From contig NZ_JAAOWU010000001.1 of the NCBI RefSeq assembly GCF_013778505.1, positions 558,001 through 622,000 on the forward strand: a DNA stretch of 64,000 nucleotides, written 5' to 3'. Source of the DNA: Pseudomonas sivasensis. Its GTDB lineage: Bacteria > Pseudomonadota > Gammaproteobacteria > Pseudomonadales > Pseudomonadaceae. The notes below the pieces were generated by a model, which searched no databases, had not been told where the DNA came from, and saw only the letters and a program-made list of their open reading frames with translations. Below, piece after piece: positions 1 through 9,891 of the stretch. The position numbers were made by a program, and so were the translations under genes. Each line of letters opens with the position of its first letter. Position 1 is the first letter of the stretch.

Positions 1-311
<311 letters not shown>

Positions 312-509
312 CTAGGCAACGCGTGGGTAAAAAAGTGCGGCAAACTCTAACAACGACAGGGATTTTGGGCAAGGCGCCAATGTGCTAAATTGGCCGACTT
401 TCTGTGCACCAACCCCCACAATCGCGGCCTTATGACCGTAGAAATGCGGTAGTGTTCCGACAATCTAACACACGGACAGCCTCCGTTCTGTTTTCCACAG
501 GAGATTCCC

Positions 510-797
510 ATGGCGCTTGAACGCTCCGACGTGGAAAAAATCGCGCATCTGGCCTCGCTTGGCCTCAATGACGCCGATCTTCCACAGACCACCGCAGCCC
601 TGAACAGCATTCTCGGGCTGGTTGACCAAATGCAGGCCGTAAACACCGACGGCATCGAGCCCCTGGCTCACCCGCTGGAAGCGAGCCAGCGCCTGCGCGC
701 AGACGTCGTGACCGAGCGCAATAATCGCGAGGCCTACCAGTCCATCGCGCCAGCGGTCGAAAACGGCCTGTACCTGGTTCCGAAAGTCATCGACTAA
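510..797 (+). CDS. gatC: Asp/Glu-tRNA amidotransferase subunit C
   Basis: A 95-residue protein of the usual GatC length, with the typical start [19 protein letters not shown]. GatC is the small subunit that wraps around GatA and GatB in the GatCAB complex, which converts Glu-tRNA(Gln) or Asp-tRNA(Asn) to the amide form. The start is supported by an AGGAG box (499-503) seven bases before the ATG. It is the first gene of a gatC-gatA-gatB operon, with 16 bp to gatA. The conserved PLAHPLE stretch near residue 52 matches the family. Confidence 0.97.
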   Translation: MALERSDVEKIAHLASLGLNDADLPQTTAALNSILGLVDQMQAVNTDGIEPLAHPLEASQRLRADVVTERNNREAYQSIAPAVENGLYLVPKVID

Positions 798-813
798 AGG
801 GAAAGAGCCTGCA

Positions 814-2265
814 ATGCATCACATGACTCTGGCCGAGATCGCCCGCGGTCTCGCCGACAAAACGTTTTCTTCCGAAGAGCTGACCAAGACCTTGCTGGCG
901 CGTATCGCCGAGCTCGATCCCAAGGTCAACAGCTTCATCAGCATCACCGAAGAGCTGGCCCTGAGCCAGGCCAAGGCCGCCGACGTACGTCGCGCCAACG
1001 GTGAAAATGGCGCGCTGCTGGGCGCACCTATCGCCCACAAAGACCTGTTCTGCACCCAGGGTATTCGCACCAGTTGCGGCTCGAAGATGCTCGACAACTT
1101 TAAAGCGCCCTACGACGCCACCGTGGTATCCAAGCTGGCCGCTGCTGGGGCCGTGACCCTGGGCAAAACCAACATGGACGAATTCGCCATGGGTTCGGCC
1201 AACGAGTCGAGCTACTACGGCGCGGTGAAAAACCCGTGGAACCTGGAACACGTGCCGGGCGGTTCGTCCGGTGGTTCCGCCGCCGCCGTTGCCGCGCGCC
1301 TCCTCCCAGCCGCCACGGCCACTGACACCGGCGGCTCCATTCGCCAACCAGCCGCCTTCACCAACCTCACCGGTTTGAAGCCGACTTACGGTCGCGTTTC
1401 CCGTTGGGGCATGATCGCCTACGCATCCAGCCTCGATCAGGGCGGCCCTCTGGCCCGCACCGCCGAAGACTGCGCGATTTTGTTACAAGGCATGGCTGGC
1501 TTTGATCCGCAGGACTCCACAAGCATCGATGAGCCAGTCCCGGACTACAGCAGCAGCCTGAATACCTCGCTCAAAGGCCTGCGCATCGGCGTGCCGAAGG
1601 AATACTTCAGCGCCGGTCTCGACCCGCGTATCGCCGAATTGGTGCACAACAGCGTCAAGACGCTGGAAGGCCTGGGCGCCGTGATCAAGGAAATCAGCCT
1701 GCCGAACAACCAGCACGCCATTCCTGCGTACTACGTGATCGCGCCGGCGGAAGCTTCGTCCAACCTGTCGCGTTTCGACGGCGTGCGCTTCGGCTACCGC
1801 TGCGAAAACCCGAAGGACCTGACCGATCTGTACAAACGCTCCCGTGGCGAAGGTTTCGGCGCCGAAGTTCAACGCCGCATTATGGTCGGTGCCTACGCCC
1901 TGTCGGCCGGCTACTACGACGCGTACTACCTCAAGGCGCAAAAAATCCGTCGCCTGATCAAGAACGACTTCATGGCTGCCTTTGAAGAAGTCGACGTGAT
2001 CCTTGGCCCAACCACGCCGAACCCGGCCTGGAAGATCGGCGCCAAGACCGGCGAACCGATTGCCGAGTACCTGGAAGACCTCTACACCATCACCGCCAAC
2101 CTCGCGGGCTTGCCGGGCTTGTCCATGCCCGCCGGCTTCGTCGATGGCCTGCCGGTGGGCGTGCAACTGCTCGCGCCGTACTTCCAAGAAGGCCGCCTGC
2201 TCAATGTGGCGCACCAGTACCAGTTGAACACCGACTGGCACACTCGCACCCCTAACGGCTTCTGA
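814..2265 (+). CDS. gatA: Asp/Glu-tRNA amidotransferase subunit A (amidase)
   Basis: A 483-residue amidase-signature protein. The catalytic Ser-cisSer-Lys triad is visible as Lys76 (in AHKDLF), Ser151 (in the [10 protein letters not shown] glycine/serine loop) and Ser175 (in [11 protein letters not shown]). GatA releases ammonia from glutamine, which is channelled to GatB for transamidation of mischarged tRNA. ATG 814 has GGGAAAGAG upstream; a second ATG three codons in (823) is an alternative start. It lies 16 bp after gatC and 10 bp before gatB. Length and motifs are normal. Confidence 0.97.
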   Translation: MHHMTLAEIARGLADKTFSSEELTKTLLARIAELDPKVNSFISITEELALSQAKAADVRRANGENGALLGAPIAHKDLFCTQGIRTSCGSKMLDNFKAPYDATVVSKLAAAGAVTLGKTNMDEFAMGSANESSYYGAVKNPWNLEHVPGGSSGGSAAAVAARLLPAATATDTGGSIRQPAAFTNLTGLKPTYGRVSRWGMIAYASSLDQGGPLARTAEDCAILLQGMAGFDPQDSTSIDEPVPDYSSSLNTSLKGLRIGVPKEYFSAGLDPRIAELVHNSVKTLEGLGAVIKEISLPNNQHAIPAYYVIAPAEASSNLSRFDGVRFGYRCENPKDLTDLYKRSRGEGFGAEVQRRIMVGAYALSAGYYDAYYLKAQKIRRLIKNDFMAAFEEVDVILGPTTPNPAWKIGAKTGEPIAEYLEDLYTITANLAGLPGLSMPAGFVDGLPVGVQLLAPYFQEGRLLNVAHQYQLNTDWHTRTPNGF

Positions 2266-2275
2266 GGAGAACACT

Positions 2276-3721
2276 ATGCAATGGGAAGTTGTGATCGGGC
2301 TGGAGATTCATACCCAGCTCGCCACCCAATCGAAGATTTTCTCCGGTAGCGCCACCACGTTCGGCTCCGAGCCCAACACCCAGGCGAGCCTGGTAGACCT
2401 GGGCATGCCCGGCGTATTGCCGGTGCTGAACCAGGAAGCGGTACGCATGGCGGTGATGTTCGGCCTGGCGATTGACGCCGAGATCGGTCAGCACAACGTG
2501 TTCGCGCGCAAAAACTACTTCTACCCGGACCTGCCCAAGGGCTACCAGATCAGCCAGATGGAACTGCCAATTGTCGGCAAGGGCTACCTGGACATCCCGT
2601 TGGAAGACGGCACCATCAAGCGTGTCGGCGTGACCCGTGCGCACCTTGAAGAAGACGCTGGCAAGAGCCTGCATGAAGAATTCAACGGCGCCACCGGGAT
2701 CGACCTGAACCGCGCCGGCACTCCGCTACTGGAGATCGTGTCCGAGCCGGACATGCGCAACGCCAAGGAAGCCGTGGCCTACGTCAAGACCATCCACGCG
2801 CTGGTCCGCTACCTGGGCATCTGCGACGGCAACATGGCAGAAGGCTCACTGCGCTGTGACTGCAACGTGTCGGTGCGGCCAAAAGGCCAGGCCGAGTACG
2901 GCACCCGCTGCGAGATCAAGAACGTCAACTCGTTCCGCTTTATCGAGAAGGCGATCAACACCGAAGTACGTCGCCAGATCGAACTGATCGAAGACGGCGG
3001 CAAGGTGATCCAGCAGACCCGCCTGTACGACCCGAACAAAGACGAAACCCGCGCCATGCGCAGCAAAGAGGAAGCCAACGACTACCGTTACTTCCCCGAT
3101 CCGGACCTGTTGCCGGTGGTGCTTGAGGATTCGTTCCTCAATGACATCCGCGCAACCCTGCCGGAATTGCCTCCGCAAAAACGCGAGCGCTTCCAGGAGC
3201 AGTTCGGCCTGTCGGTCTACGATGCCAGCGTATTGGCGTCCAGCCGCGAGCAAGCCGACTACTTCGAAAAAGTCGTGAGCATTGCCGGTGACGCCAAGCT
3301 GGCGGCCAACTGGGTGATGGTTGAGCTGGGCAGCCTGCTGAACAAGCAGGGCCTGGAAATCGACGAAGCCCCGGTGACCGCTGAGCAGTTGGGCGGCATG
3401 CTGCTGCGCATCAAGGACAACACCATCTCCGGCAAAATCGCCAAGACCGTGTTTGAAGCCATGGCGAGCGGTGAAGGCAGCGCCGACGAGATCATCGAGA
3501 AGCGCGGCCTGAAGCAAGTCACCGACAGCGGCGCAATCTCGGCGGTGCTGGATGAGATGCTGGCGGCCAACGCCGAACAGGTCGAGCAATACCGAGCGGC
3601 AGACGAAGCCAAGCGCGGCAAGATGTTCGGCTTCTTTGTCGGCCAGGCCATGAAAGCCTCCAAAGGCAAGGCCAACCCGCAACAGGTGAACGAACTGCTG
3701 AAAAGCAAGCTCGAAGGCTGA
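2276..3721 (+). CDS. gatB: Asp/Glu-tRNA amidotransferase subunit B
   Basis: A 481-residue protein of normal GatB length beginning [20 protein letters not shown], the family N-terminus. The glutamyl-tRNA kinase/transamidase domain includes the [16 protein letters not shown] and [14 protein letters not shown] motifs. The C-terminal YqeY-like tRNA-binding domain ends at [15 protein letters not shown]. GatB activates the mischarged aminoacyl group with ATP and receives ammonia from GatA. It closes the gatCAB operon (SD GAGGAG, 2265-2270). A REPIN follows downstream and no clear Rho-independent terminator is seen. Confidence 0.97.
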   Translation: MQWEVVIGLEIHTQLATQSKIFSGSATTFGSEPNTQASLVDLGMPGVLPVLNQEAVRMAVMFGLAIDAEIGQHNVFARKNYFYPDLPKGYQISQMELPIVGKGYLDIPLEDGTIKRVGVTRAHLEEDAGKSLHEEFNGATGIDLNRAGTPLLEIVSEPDMRNAKEAVAYVKTIHALVRYLGICDGNMAEGSLRCDCNVSVRPKGQAEYGTRCEIKNVNSFRFIEKAINTEVRRQIELIEDGGKVIQQTRLYDPNKDETRAMRSKEEANDYRYFPDPDLLPVVLEDSFLNDIRATLPELPPQKRERFQEQFGLSVYDASVLASSREQADYFEKVVSIAGDAKLAANWVMVELGSLLNKQGLEIDEAPVTAEQLGGMLLRIKDNTISGKIAKTVFEAMASGEGSADEIIEKRGLKQVTDSGAISAVLDEMLAANAEQVEQYRAADEAKRGKMFGFFVGQAMKASKGKANPQQVNELLKSKLEG

Positions 3722-3769
3722 ATGCGATGAATGGTCCGGGTGAGAATTCACGCTTAACTCGGACCCGCG

Positions 3770-3856
3770 GTGGGAGGGGGCTTGCCCCCGATGGCGGAGT
3801 GTCAGTCATTAATGTTTTGACTGAATCACCGCTATCGGCGACGAGCCCCCTCCCAT
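3770..3856. repeat. REPIN 1 (paired inverted REP elements)
   Basis: The left arm GTGGGAGGGGGCTTGCCCCC begins at 3770; the right arm reads CCGCTATCGG...CCCCCTCCCA and ends near 3856. Between them are CAGTCA/TGACTG-type inner inverted sequences (3801-3823). Its right arm has a degenerate core (GGCGACGAG), so it looks older than the copies at 27.7 and 49.4 kb. It lies in the intergenic space between gatB and the RlpA-like gene. Confidence 0.9.
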
Positions 3857-3880
3857 ATTTGTGATGGGGGCACCTTGATA

Positions 3881-4252
3881 ATGAAGCGTCTATTAGGCCT
3901 ATGCGCCCTGTTTTCACTACTGGCCGGCTGCGCCAGCGGCCTCATCAACCCCAACGGCTACGACGAAACCGGCACCGCCTCCTATTACGGCGCCCGGCAC
4001 CATGGCAAGAAAACAGCCAGCGGTGAACCTTTCAACCAGAACGCCCTGACCGCCGCCCACCGGCAATTGCCCTTCGGCACCCAGGTCAAGGTTACTAATC
4101 TCGACAACGACAAATCCGTCGTTGTGCGCATCAATGATCGCGGCCCGCATACCCGCGGGCGCTTGATTGATCTTTCACGCAAGGCTGCCGAGCAACTGGG
4201 TATGCTGAGCAGCGGCACTGCACGGGTTCGCGTGCAAGCCCTGAGCAACTGA
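3881..4252 (+). CDS. RlpA-like septal ring lipoprotein (double-psi beta-barrel)
   Basis: A 123-residue protein with a lipoprotein signal: [17 protein letters not shown], with lipobox LLAGC and the lipidated Cys at 17. The rest is one double-psi beta-barrel domain with the RlpA motifs [20 protein letters not shown] and [19 protein letters not shown]. RlpA proteins are lytic transglycosylases acting on denuded glycan strands. This copy lacks the C-terminal SPOR domain of full RlpA, so it is a short paralogue. ATG 3881 is preferred over the in-frame TTG 3875; GGGGG upstream can act as ribosome-binding site. Confidence 0.85.
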   Translation: MKRLLGLCALFSLLAGCASGLINPNGYDETGTASYYGARHHGKKTASGEPFNQNALTAAHRQLPFGTQVKVTNLDNDKSVVVRINDRGPHTRGRLIDLSRKAAEQLGMLSSGTARVRVQALSN

Positions 4253-4268
4253 AGACGGAGCCCTGGCC

Positions 4269-5357
4269 ATTTTCGGATTAACCGCCCTCTCGCCCTGGAG
4301 CCTGCTCGAACTGATCAGCGGGCTTGTGCTGCTGATCATCGGCGCCGAAATCCTGGTGCGCGCCGCGGTGCGCCTGGCGGCCAGCCTCAAAGTGCGACCG
4401 TTAATCATCGGCCTGACGATCGTGGCCTTCGGCAGCAGCGCGCCACAGATGACCGTCAGCCTGCAGGCCACCCTGGCCGGCAATACCGACATCGCCGTGG
4501 GCAGCGTAATCGGCAGCAGCATCTTCAACATCCTGGTGACCCTTGGCCTGTCGGCGCTGATCATCCCCTTGCGAGTCTCGCGTCAGTTGGTACGCCTGGA
4601 TATACCGGTAATGATCCTCGCCGGCCTGCTGGTGTTTACCCTTGCAGCCAATGAAGAACTGACGCCGCTCGATGGTCTTCTGCTGCTGATTGCTTTGATG
4701 GCCTACCTTGGCGTGCTGCACTACCAGACCCGACACTCGCGGCGTCCACGCACGCTGGACACCTTGACCCAGGCGCCCTGGCTGAGCAGCGTATTGCTGA
4801 TGCTCGGCGGTTTTCTGATCCTGGTGCTAGCCGGCCACCTGCTGCTCGGTGCGGCGGTGGACGTGGCCAGCGACCTGGGTTTGTCGGAACGCATCATCGG
4901 CCTGACGCTTATCGGCGTCGGTACCTCGCTGCCGTGCCTCGCGACCTCACTGATTGCCGCCCTGCGCGGCCAGCGAGAAATTGCCGTGGGTAACGTGATC
5001 GGCAGCAACCTGTTCAACCTGCTGGGCGTGTTGGGTCTAACCGCGCTGCTGGCGCCATCGCCACTGTCGGTGTCGCCCAACGCCCTGGATTTCGACCTGC
5101 CGGTGATGCTCGGCGTGGTGGTGCTGTGCCTGCCGGTGTTTTATACCGGCTACCGCGTCACCCGCGCCGAAGGTCTGGTATTGCTGGGCCTGTACCTGGC
5201 GTATGGGCTGCACGTGATGTCGTTTACCACCGGCATGCCCCTGGCCAACAAGCTTGAACAATTGATGCTGTATTACGTCCTGCCAGCGCTGGTGGTGATC
5301 CTGCTATTCACCTCGCTGCGCGCCTGGCGCCGCCAACACAAGAGGGAATCGAAATGA
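4269..5357 (+). CDS. CaCA-family calcium/sodium antiporter-like membrane protein
   Basis: A membrane protein with two inverted Na_Ca_ex repeats. The first alpha region (about residues 58-82) reads AFGSSAPQMTVS then AVGSVIGSSIFNIL; the second (about residues 220-250) reads GVGTSLPCLATS then AVGNVIGSNLFNLL. The usual acidic residue of the G-S/T-x-P-E motif is Gln in the first repeat and Cys in the second, so ion selectivity may differ. No ATG, GTG or TTG lies upstream of GTG 4326, yet the first helix needs upstream residues. GGAG (4257-4260) sits eight bases before ATT 4269, making ATT the best start. Its stop overlaps the ATG of the next gene (ATGA). Confidence 0.78.
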   Translation: MFGLTALSPWSLLELISGLVLLIIGAEILVRAAVRLAASLKVRPLIIGLTIVAFGSSAPQMTVSLQATLAGNTDIAVGSVIGSSIFNILVTLGLSALIIPLRVSRQLVRLDIPVMILAGLLVFTLAANEELTPLDGLLLLIALMAYLGVLHYQTRHSRRPRTLDTLTQAPWLSSVLLMLGGFLILVLAGHLLLGAAVDVASDLGLSERIIGLTLIGVGTSLPCLATSLIAALRGQREIAVGNVIGSNLFNLLGVLGLTALLAPSPLSVSPNALDFDLPVMLGVVVLCLPVFYTGYRVTRAEGLVLLGLYLAYGLHVMSFTTGMPLANKLEQLMLYYVLPALVVILLFTSLRAWRRQHKRESK

Positions 5358-5734
5358 CCGATCAGAAAAAGCCCGGGGTTGAGATGCGTCGCCAGGTCAT
5401 GGGCGATGTATTCGTCGACCGCGCCCTGGGCAACGCCACCGACTTCACCCAGCCGCTGCAGGATTTCGTCAATGAACATGCGTGGGGCAGTGTGTGGAAC
5501 CGCGAAGGTTTGCCGCTGAAGACGCGCAGCCTGATCACCCTCGCCGCCCTCACCGCGCTCAAGTGCCCACAGGAGCTCAAAGGCCACGTGCGTGGCGCGT
5601 TGAACAACGGCTGTACTGTGGAGGAAATTCGCGAAGCGCTGCTGCATTGCGCGGTGTATGCCGGTGTACCGGCTGCGATTGATGCGTTCCGCGCGGCCCA
5701 GGAAGTGATCGACAGCTTCCAGAAGGAAGGCTAG
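5354..5734 (+). CDS. Carboxymuconolactone decarboxylase-family protein
   Basis: A 126-residue single-domain all-alpha protein of the CMD/AhpD superfamily: LPLKTRSLITLAALTALKCPQEL, then GHVRGALNNGCTVEEIREALLHCAVYAG. Family members include PcaC (4-carboxymuconolactone decarboxylase of the protocatechuate branch) and many uncharacterised proteins. No pca genes are nearby, so the decarboxylase role is not supported by context. The AhpD-type CxxC pair is absent: Cys is followed by PQE. It is translationally coupled to the antiporter (ATGA overlap) and shares a CTAG with the opposing gene's stop. Confidence 0.8.
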   Translation: MTDQKKPGVEMRRQVMGDVFVDRALGNATDFTQPLQDFVNEHAWGSVWNREGLPLKTRSLITLAALTALKCPQELKGHVRGALNNGCTVEEIREALLHCAVYAGVPAAIDAFRAAQEVIDSFQKEG

Positions 5735-6672
5735 ATCCAGCCACCCGCCTGCAATACGAAAATCCCAATATTCGTGGTCACTGCCGCCATCAGCGTAGTG
5801 ATCACGATAATCGCCGCCGCCAGCTCATGATTCCCCTCGGCCGCCCTGGCCATCACGAAACTTGCAGCGGCCGTCGGCGCGCCGAAGTACAGGAACAGAA
5901 TCCCCAACTCCGGACCGCGAAAGCCCAGCAGCCACGCGCCCAAGGTCGCGACAACCGGCAGCCAGACCATCTTCATCAAGCTCGCGCTCAGCGCCATGTT
6001 GCCGCTCTTGCGCAACGCCGCGAGTGACAAAGTGCCGCCAATGCAAATCAAGGCCAGCGGCAAGGTGGTATCCGCCAGGTACTGCATGGATTTTTCCAGC
6101 CAGCCCGGCAGGCCAATCTGAAAAAACGCGAACGGCGCCGCCACGATGACGCTGATGATCAGCGGGTTGGCCACCACACTTTTACAGATACTCCACGGGT
6201 CGGACTTGATCACCGGACTGTACACCGCCAGCACGATGGTCGACAGGGTGTTGTAGAACAGGATGACCAGCGCCGCGAGAATCGCGCCGAGGGAAATGCC
6301 GTAGTCGCCGTACATGCTGGCGGCCAGGGCCAGGCCGATCACCCCGTTATTGCCGCGAAACGCGCCCTGGGTGTAGATGCCCCGGTCTTCACGCTTGCAG
6401 CGAAAAATCGCCCAGCCCCAGGCCAGGGCAAAGCTCGCCAGCGTGGCGACGGCAAAATAGATCAGCAAACCCGGCTTGAGCGCCGAGTGCAGGTCGGCAT
6501 GCAGAATGCCCAGGAACAGCAACGCCGGCATGGTGACGTTGAACACCAGGGACGAAGCCGTGTGGATAAAGTTGTCGTTGATCCAGTTGATGCGCTTGAG
6601 CAGCACACCCAGGAACAGCATGGCAAATACCGGCGCGGTGATGGTGAGGGTGGTGAGGAAGATAGCCAGCAT
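5731..6672 (-). CDS. AEC family transporter
   Basis: A 313-residue integral membrane protein with about ten hydrophobic segments in the two-bundle arrangement of the auxin efflux carrier family: MLAIFLTTLTITAPVFAMLF at the start, FNVTMPALLFL and GGTLSLAAL midway, and GAPTAAASFVMARAAEGN before the last pair of helices. Bacterial AEC members export or import organic acids such as malate or malonate; the substrate cannot be read from sequence. It converges on the CMD-family gene and their stop codons share the palindrome CTAG (5731-5734). Confidence 0.88.
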   Translation of the reverse strand: MLAIFLTTLTITAPVFAMLFLGVLLKRINWINDNFIHTASSLVFNVTMPALLFLGILHADLHSALKPGLLIYFAVATLASFALAWGWAIFRCKREDRGIYTQGAFRGNNGVIGLALAASMYGDYGISLGAILAALVILFYNTLSTIVLAVYSPVIKSDPWSICKSVVANPLIISVIVAAPFAFFQIGLPGWLEKSMQYLADTTLPLALICIGGTLSLAALRKSGNMALSASLMKMVWLPVVATLGAWLLGFRGPELGILFLYFGAPTAAASFVMARAAEGNHELAAAIIVITTLMAAVTTNIGIFVLQAGGWI

Positions 6673-6744
6673 GCCGGGGAGAACCTTGGTGAGCGTCGTT
6701 AGGTGGCTAATGATAAGCCATACAGCCCAACGGCGCCCGGTAGA

Positions 6745-6848
6745 CCGCTATCGGGGGCAAGTCGAATCGTCGCACCAACCCTCCCACACTCGACCGCATT
6801 CCTACAGAATAAACGCGGTCAAACTGTGGGAGGGGCCTTGCCCCCGAT
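6745..6848. repeat. REPIN 2 (left arm interrupted)
   Basis: The right arm GTGGGAGGGGCCTTGCCCCCGAT (6827-6848 region) pairs with a left arm that starts ACCGCTATCGGGGGCAAG at 6744 and resumes as CCCTCCCAC around 6779-6786. About 17 extra bases separate the two halves of the left arm. The inner segments CGACCGCATT/AAACGCGGTC are also partly inverted. It lies between the AEC gene start and the 3' end of garD. Confidence 0.75.
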
Positions 6849-6863
6849 GCAGGCGACTCGGTC

Positions 6864-8417
6864 TCAGGTAATCGGCGCCGGGTTAAACAACGTGATGTCG
6901 TTATGCAGCTTGTGATGCTCCGCCCAGGTCTTTTTCTTACCGCTGGCCACATCCAGATAGAAGTGGAACAACTCCCAACCCAGCTCCTCGATACTCGCAC
7001 GCCCGGTAGCGATGCGCCCGGCGTCGATATCGATGAGGTCCGGCCAGCGCTGCGCCAGCTCCGTACGGGTCGACACCTTCACCACCGGCGCCATTGCCAG
7101 CCCGTACGGCGTGCCACGCCCGGTGGTAAACACATGCAGGTTCATCCCCGCCGCCAATTGCAGCGTACCGCAGACAAAGTCGCTGGCCGGCGTCGCACAA
7201 AAAATCAGGCCCTTGCTCTTGAAGCGCTCACCCGGACCCAGCACGCCGTTGATCGCGCTGCTGCCCGACTTGACGATGGAACCCAAGGACTTCTCGACAA
7301 TATTCGACAACCCGCCCTTCTTGTTGCCCGGCGTGGTATTGGCGCTGCGATCTGCTTCGCCTTTGGCCAGGTAACGGTCGTACCAGTCCATTTCCCTGAC
7401 CAACTCCTCGGCAACTTCCTTTGTTTGCGCACGAGAAGTCAGCAGGTAGATGGCATCGCGTACTTCGGTCACTTCGGAAAACATAACCGTCGCCCCAGCC
7501 CGCAACAACAAGTCAGAGGCGTAACCCAGCGCGGGGTTGGCGGTGATGCCGGAAAACGCATCACTGCCGCCGCACTGCATACCCAGGATCAGTTCGGATG
7601 CCGGCACGGTTTCCCGGCGGCGCTGGTCGAGCTTCTTCAGGCGGACTTCGGCCAAGTCCATGATCTGCTCGATCATCTCGGTAAAGCCGTGGCTGGAATC
7701 CTGCAACCGATACAGCCACGGCTCGCTAAGGTCGACCGAACTGTCGTTGTCGTGCATCACCTGCCCGGCCTGCAATTTCTCGCACCCCAGGCTGATCACC
7801 AGGGCTTCGCCGCCCAGGTTCGGGTTGCGCGCCAGGTTGCGTACGGTACGGATCGGGATGTACGCATCTGTCGCCGTGATCGCCACCCCGCAGCCGTAGC
7901 TGTGGGTCAGCGCCACTACGTCATCGACGTGTGGGTACTTGGGCAGCAATTCGTCCTTGATGCGCTTGACCGCATGGTCCAGCACCCCGGTCACACACTG
8001 CACCGTGGTGGTGATGCCAAGGATGTTACGCGTGCCCACAGTACCGTCGGCGTTGCGATAGCCCTCGAAGTTAAACCCCTCCAGCGGTGCCTGGGTTTCG
8101 GGCACCTCGGTGGACAGCGGCAAGCTGTCCAGCGGTGGCGCGGTCGGCATGCGCAATTGATCTTCCTGGACCCAACTGCCGCGCGGAATCGGCGCCAGGG
8201 CGTAACCGATGGTCTGGCCGTAGCGAATAATCTGACCGCCTTCGGGGATGTCTTCCAGGGTCACTTTGTGGCTCTGGGGGATGAAATCCACGGTCACCAG
8301 GCCGTCCGGAAACTCGGTACCGGCCGGTACGCCCTGGTCATTGACCACGATCACTACGTTGTCGCGCTCGTGCAAACGAATGGAACGCGGCGAGTCGGCA
8401 TGTTCAATCAACTGCAT
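6864..8417 (-). CDS. garD: Galactarate dehydratase
   Basis: A 517-residue protein of the UxaA/GarD family. It has an N-terminal SAF-like domain (about residues 1-105: [20 protein letters not shown]), then the catalytic body with [55 protein letters not shown] and the C-terminal [10 protein letters not shown]. GarD dehydrates meso-galactarate to 5-dehydro-4-deoxyglucarate, using iron held by conserved Cys/His. It is the last gene of the kdgD-ALDH-MFS-garD operon, 11 bp after the transporter. ATG 8417 was chosen over an upstream in-frame ATG inside the transporter because the family starts at MQLIEH. The enzyme feeds KdgD directly. Confidence 0.95.
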   Translation of the reverse strand: MQLIEHADSPRSIRLHERDNVVIVVNDQGVPAGTEFPDGLVTVDFIPQSHKVTLEDIPEGGQIIRYGQTIGYALAPIPRGSWVQEDQLRMPTAPPLDSLPLSTEVPETQAPLEGFNFEGYRNADGTVGTRNILGITTTVQCVTGVLDHAVKRIKDELLPKYPHVDDVVALTHSYGCGVAITATDAYIPIRTVRNLARNPNLGGEALVISLGCEKLQAGQVMHDNDSSVDLSEPWLYRLQDSSHGFTEMIEQIMDLAEVRLKKLDQRRRETVPASELILGMQCGGSDAFSGITANPALGYASDLLLRAGATVMFSEVTEVRDAIYLLTSRAQTKEVAEELVREMDWYDRYLAKGEADRSANTTPGNKKGGLSNIVEKSLGSIVKSGSSAINGVLGPGERFKSKGLIFCATPASDFVCGTLQLAAGMNLHVFTTGRGTPYGLAMAPVVKVSTRTELAQRWPDLIDIDAGRIATGRASIEELGWELFHFYLDVASGKKKTWAEHHKLHNDITLFNPAPIT

Positions 8418-8428
8418 CACGGGGCCCC

Positions 8429-9793
8429 TCAGGAATGCGCTTCGGTTAGGTTGGTCAACTCTGGCCCCTTGGTTGGCGGCTCTTTGAGTACTACACGTTT
8501 GATCGGACCGACGATAACCAGATAGCTGAACACCGCCACCAGTGCATTGGCACCGACAAACACCAGGGCCCATTTAAAGGAACCGGTGGTGCTGATGATG
8601 TAGCCGATCACGATAGGCGTGGTGATAGAAGCCAGGTTACCGAAGGTGTTGAACAAGCCACCACTGAGACCGGCGATTTGTTTCGGCGAGGTGTCGGACA
8701 CCACCGCCCAACCCAGTGCGCCAACGCCTTTGCCAAAGAAGGCCAAGGCCATGAAGCCCACCACCATCCATTCAACGTCAACGTAGTTACACGCGATGAT
8801 GCTACTGGAGACCAGCAAGCCCGCGATGATCGGTGCCTTGCGGGCGAAGGTCAGGGAATGGCCTTTGCGCAGCAGGTAGTCGGAAATGACCCCACCCAAC
8901 ACGCCACCGATAAACCCGCAGATCGCCGGTAACGAGGCGATGAAACCGGCCTTGAGGATGGTCATGCCACGGTCCTGCACCAGGTACACCGGGAACCAGG
9001 TCAGGAAGAAGTAAGTGATGCCATTGATGCAGTACTGGCCCAGGTACACGCCTAACATCATGCGGTTGGTCAGCAACTGGCGGATGTAATCCCACTTCGG
9101 CCCGTCGGTTTTCTTACCCTTGCCTTTGTCCTGATCCATATCGACCATCGCGCCATTGGCAGCGATGTGGTTGAGCTCAGCTTCGTTGATCATCGGGTGC
9201 TGGCGCGGGCTGTGGATCACTTTCAGCCAGATCAGCGAGAACACGATGCCGATCACGCCCATCACGATAAACACGTGCTGCCAGCCAAAGCGGTAGACGA
9301 TCCAGCCCATCAGCGGCGCGAACAACACCGTGGCGAAGTACTGCGCCGAGTTGAAGATCGCCGAGGCCGTACCGCGCTCGGCGGTGGGGAACCAGGCCGC
9401 CACAATCCGAGCGTTACCCGGGAAGGAAGGCGCTTCGGCCAGGCCCACCATAAAGCGCAGCATGAACAGCGCAACAACCGCGGTGGATACACCGAACTCA
9501 CCGACATAGCCTTGCAGCACGGTGAACAGTGACCAGGTGAAGATGCTCAGGGCGTAGACTTTTTTCGAGCCGAATCGGTCCAGCAGCCAGCCACCGGGAA
9601 TTTGCCCGGCCACGTAGGCCCAACCGAATGCAGAGAAGATATAACCGAGGGTGACCGCGTCGATGCCGAGGTCTTTCTGCAGGCTGGAGCCTGCGATGGC
9701 GATGGTGGCCCGGTCGGCGTAGTTGATCGTGGTCACCAGGAACAGCATGAGCAGGATCAAATAGCGGACGTGAGTCGGCTTGGTCGCTTGCAT
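8429..9793 (-). CDS. MFS transporter for galactarate/glucarate (GudP/GarP type)
   Basis: A 454-residue 12-helix major facilitator of the anion:cation symporter (phthalate permease-like) group. Features are [35 protein letters not shown], the loop motif [25 protein letters not shown], and [28 protein letters not shown], which is typical of hexuronate and glucarate carriers. It brings sugar diacids across the inner membrane by proton symport. Its place between the semialdehyde dehydrogenase and garD supports galactarate or glucarate as substrate; whether garP or gudP is the better name cannot be decided. Confidence 0.92.
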   Translation of the reverse strand: MQATKPTHVRYLILLMLFLVTTINYADRATIAIAGSSLQKDLGIDAVTLGYIFSAFGWAYVAGQIPGGWLLDRFGSKKVYALSIFTWSLFTVLQGYVGEFGVSTAVVALFMLRFMVGLAEAPSFPGNARIVAAWFPTAERGTASAIFNSAQYFATVLFAPLMGWIVYRFGWQHVFIVMGVIGIVFSLIWLKVIHSPRQHPMINEAELNHIAANGAMVDMDQDKGKGKKTDGPKWDYIRQLLTNRMMLGVYLGQYCINGITYFFLTWFPVYLVQDRGMTILKAGFIASLPAICGFIGGVLGGVISDYLLRKGHSLTFARKAPIIAGLLVSSSIIACNYVDVEWMVVGFMALAFFGKGVGALGWAVVSDTSPKQIAGLSGGLFNTFGNLASITTPIVIGYIISTTGSFKWALVFVGANALVAVFSYLVIVGPIKRVVLKEPPTKGPELTNLTEAHS

Positions 9794-9850
9794 GTAGAAG
9801 TACTCCCACTAATTATTTTTTTTGCGGGTAATAGTTTTGTGTTTTTAGCG

Positions 9851-9877
9851 TGGGAGCCGGCAGGCGTCCGGCCCCCA
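9851..9877. other. Intergenic hairpin between dehydrogenase and transporter genes
   Basis: TGGGAGCCGG and CCGGCCCCCA form a 10-bp stem with one mismatch around a 7-base loop. There is no T-run, so it is more likely an mRNA processing or stabilising structure inside the operon than a terminator. Confidence 0.5.
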
Positions 9878-9891
9878 CTGGGTGCAGCGTC

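Noticed and set aside
6903..8525. 540-residue plus-strand frame
   Set aside because: Antisense shadow of garD; the protein is low-complexity Gln/Arg/His-rich and lacks motifs.
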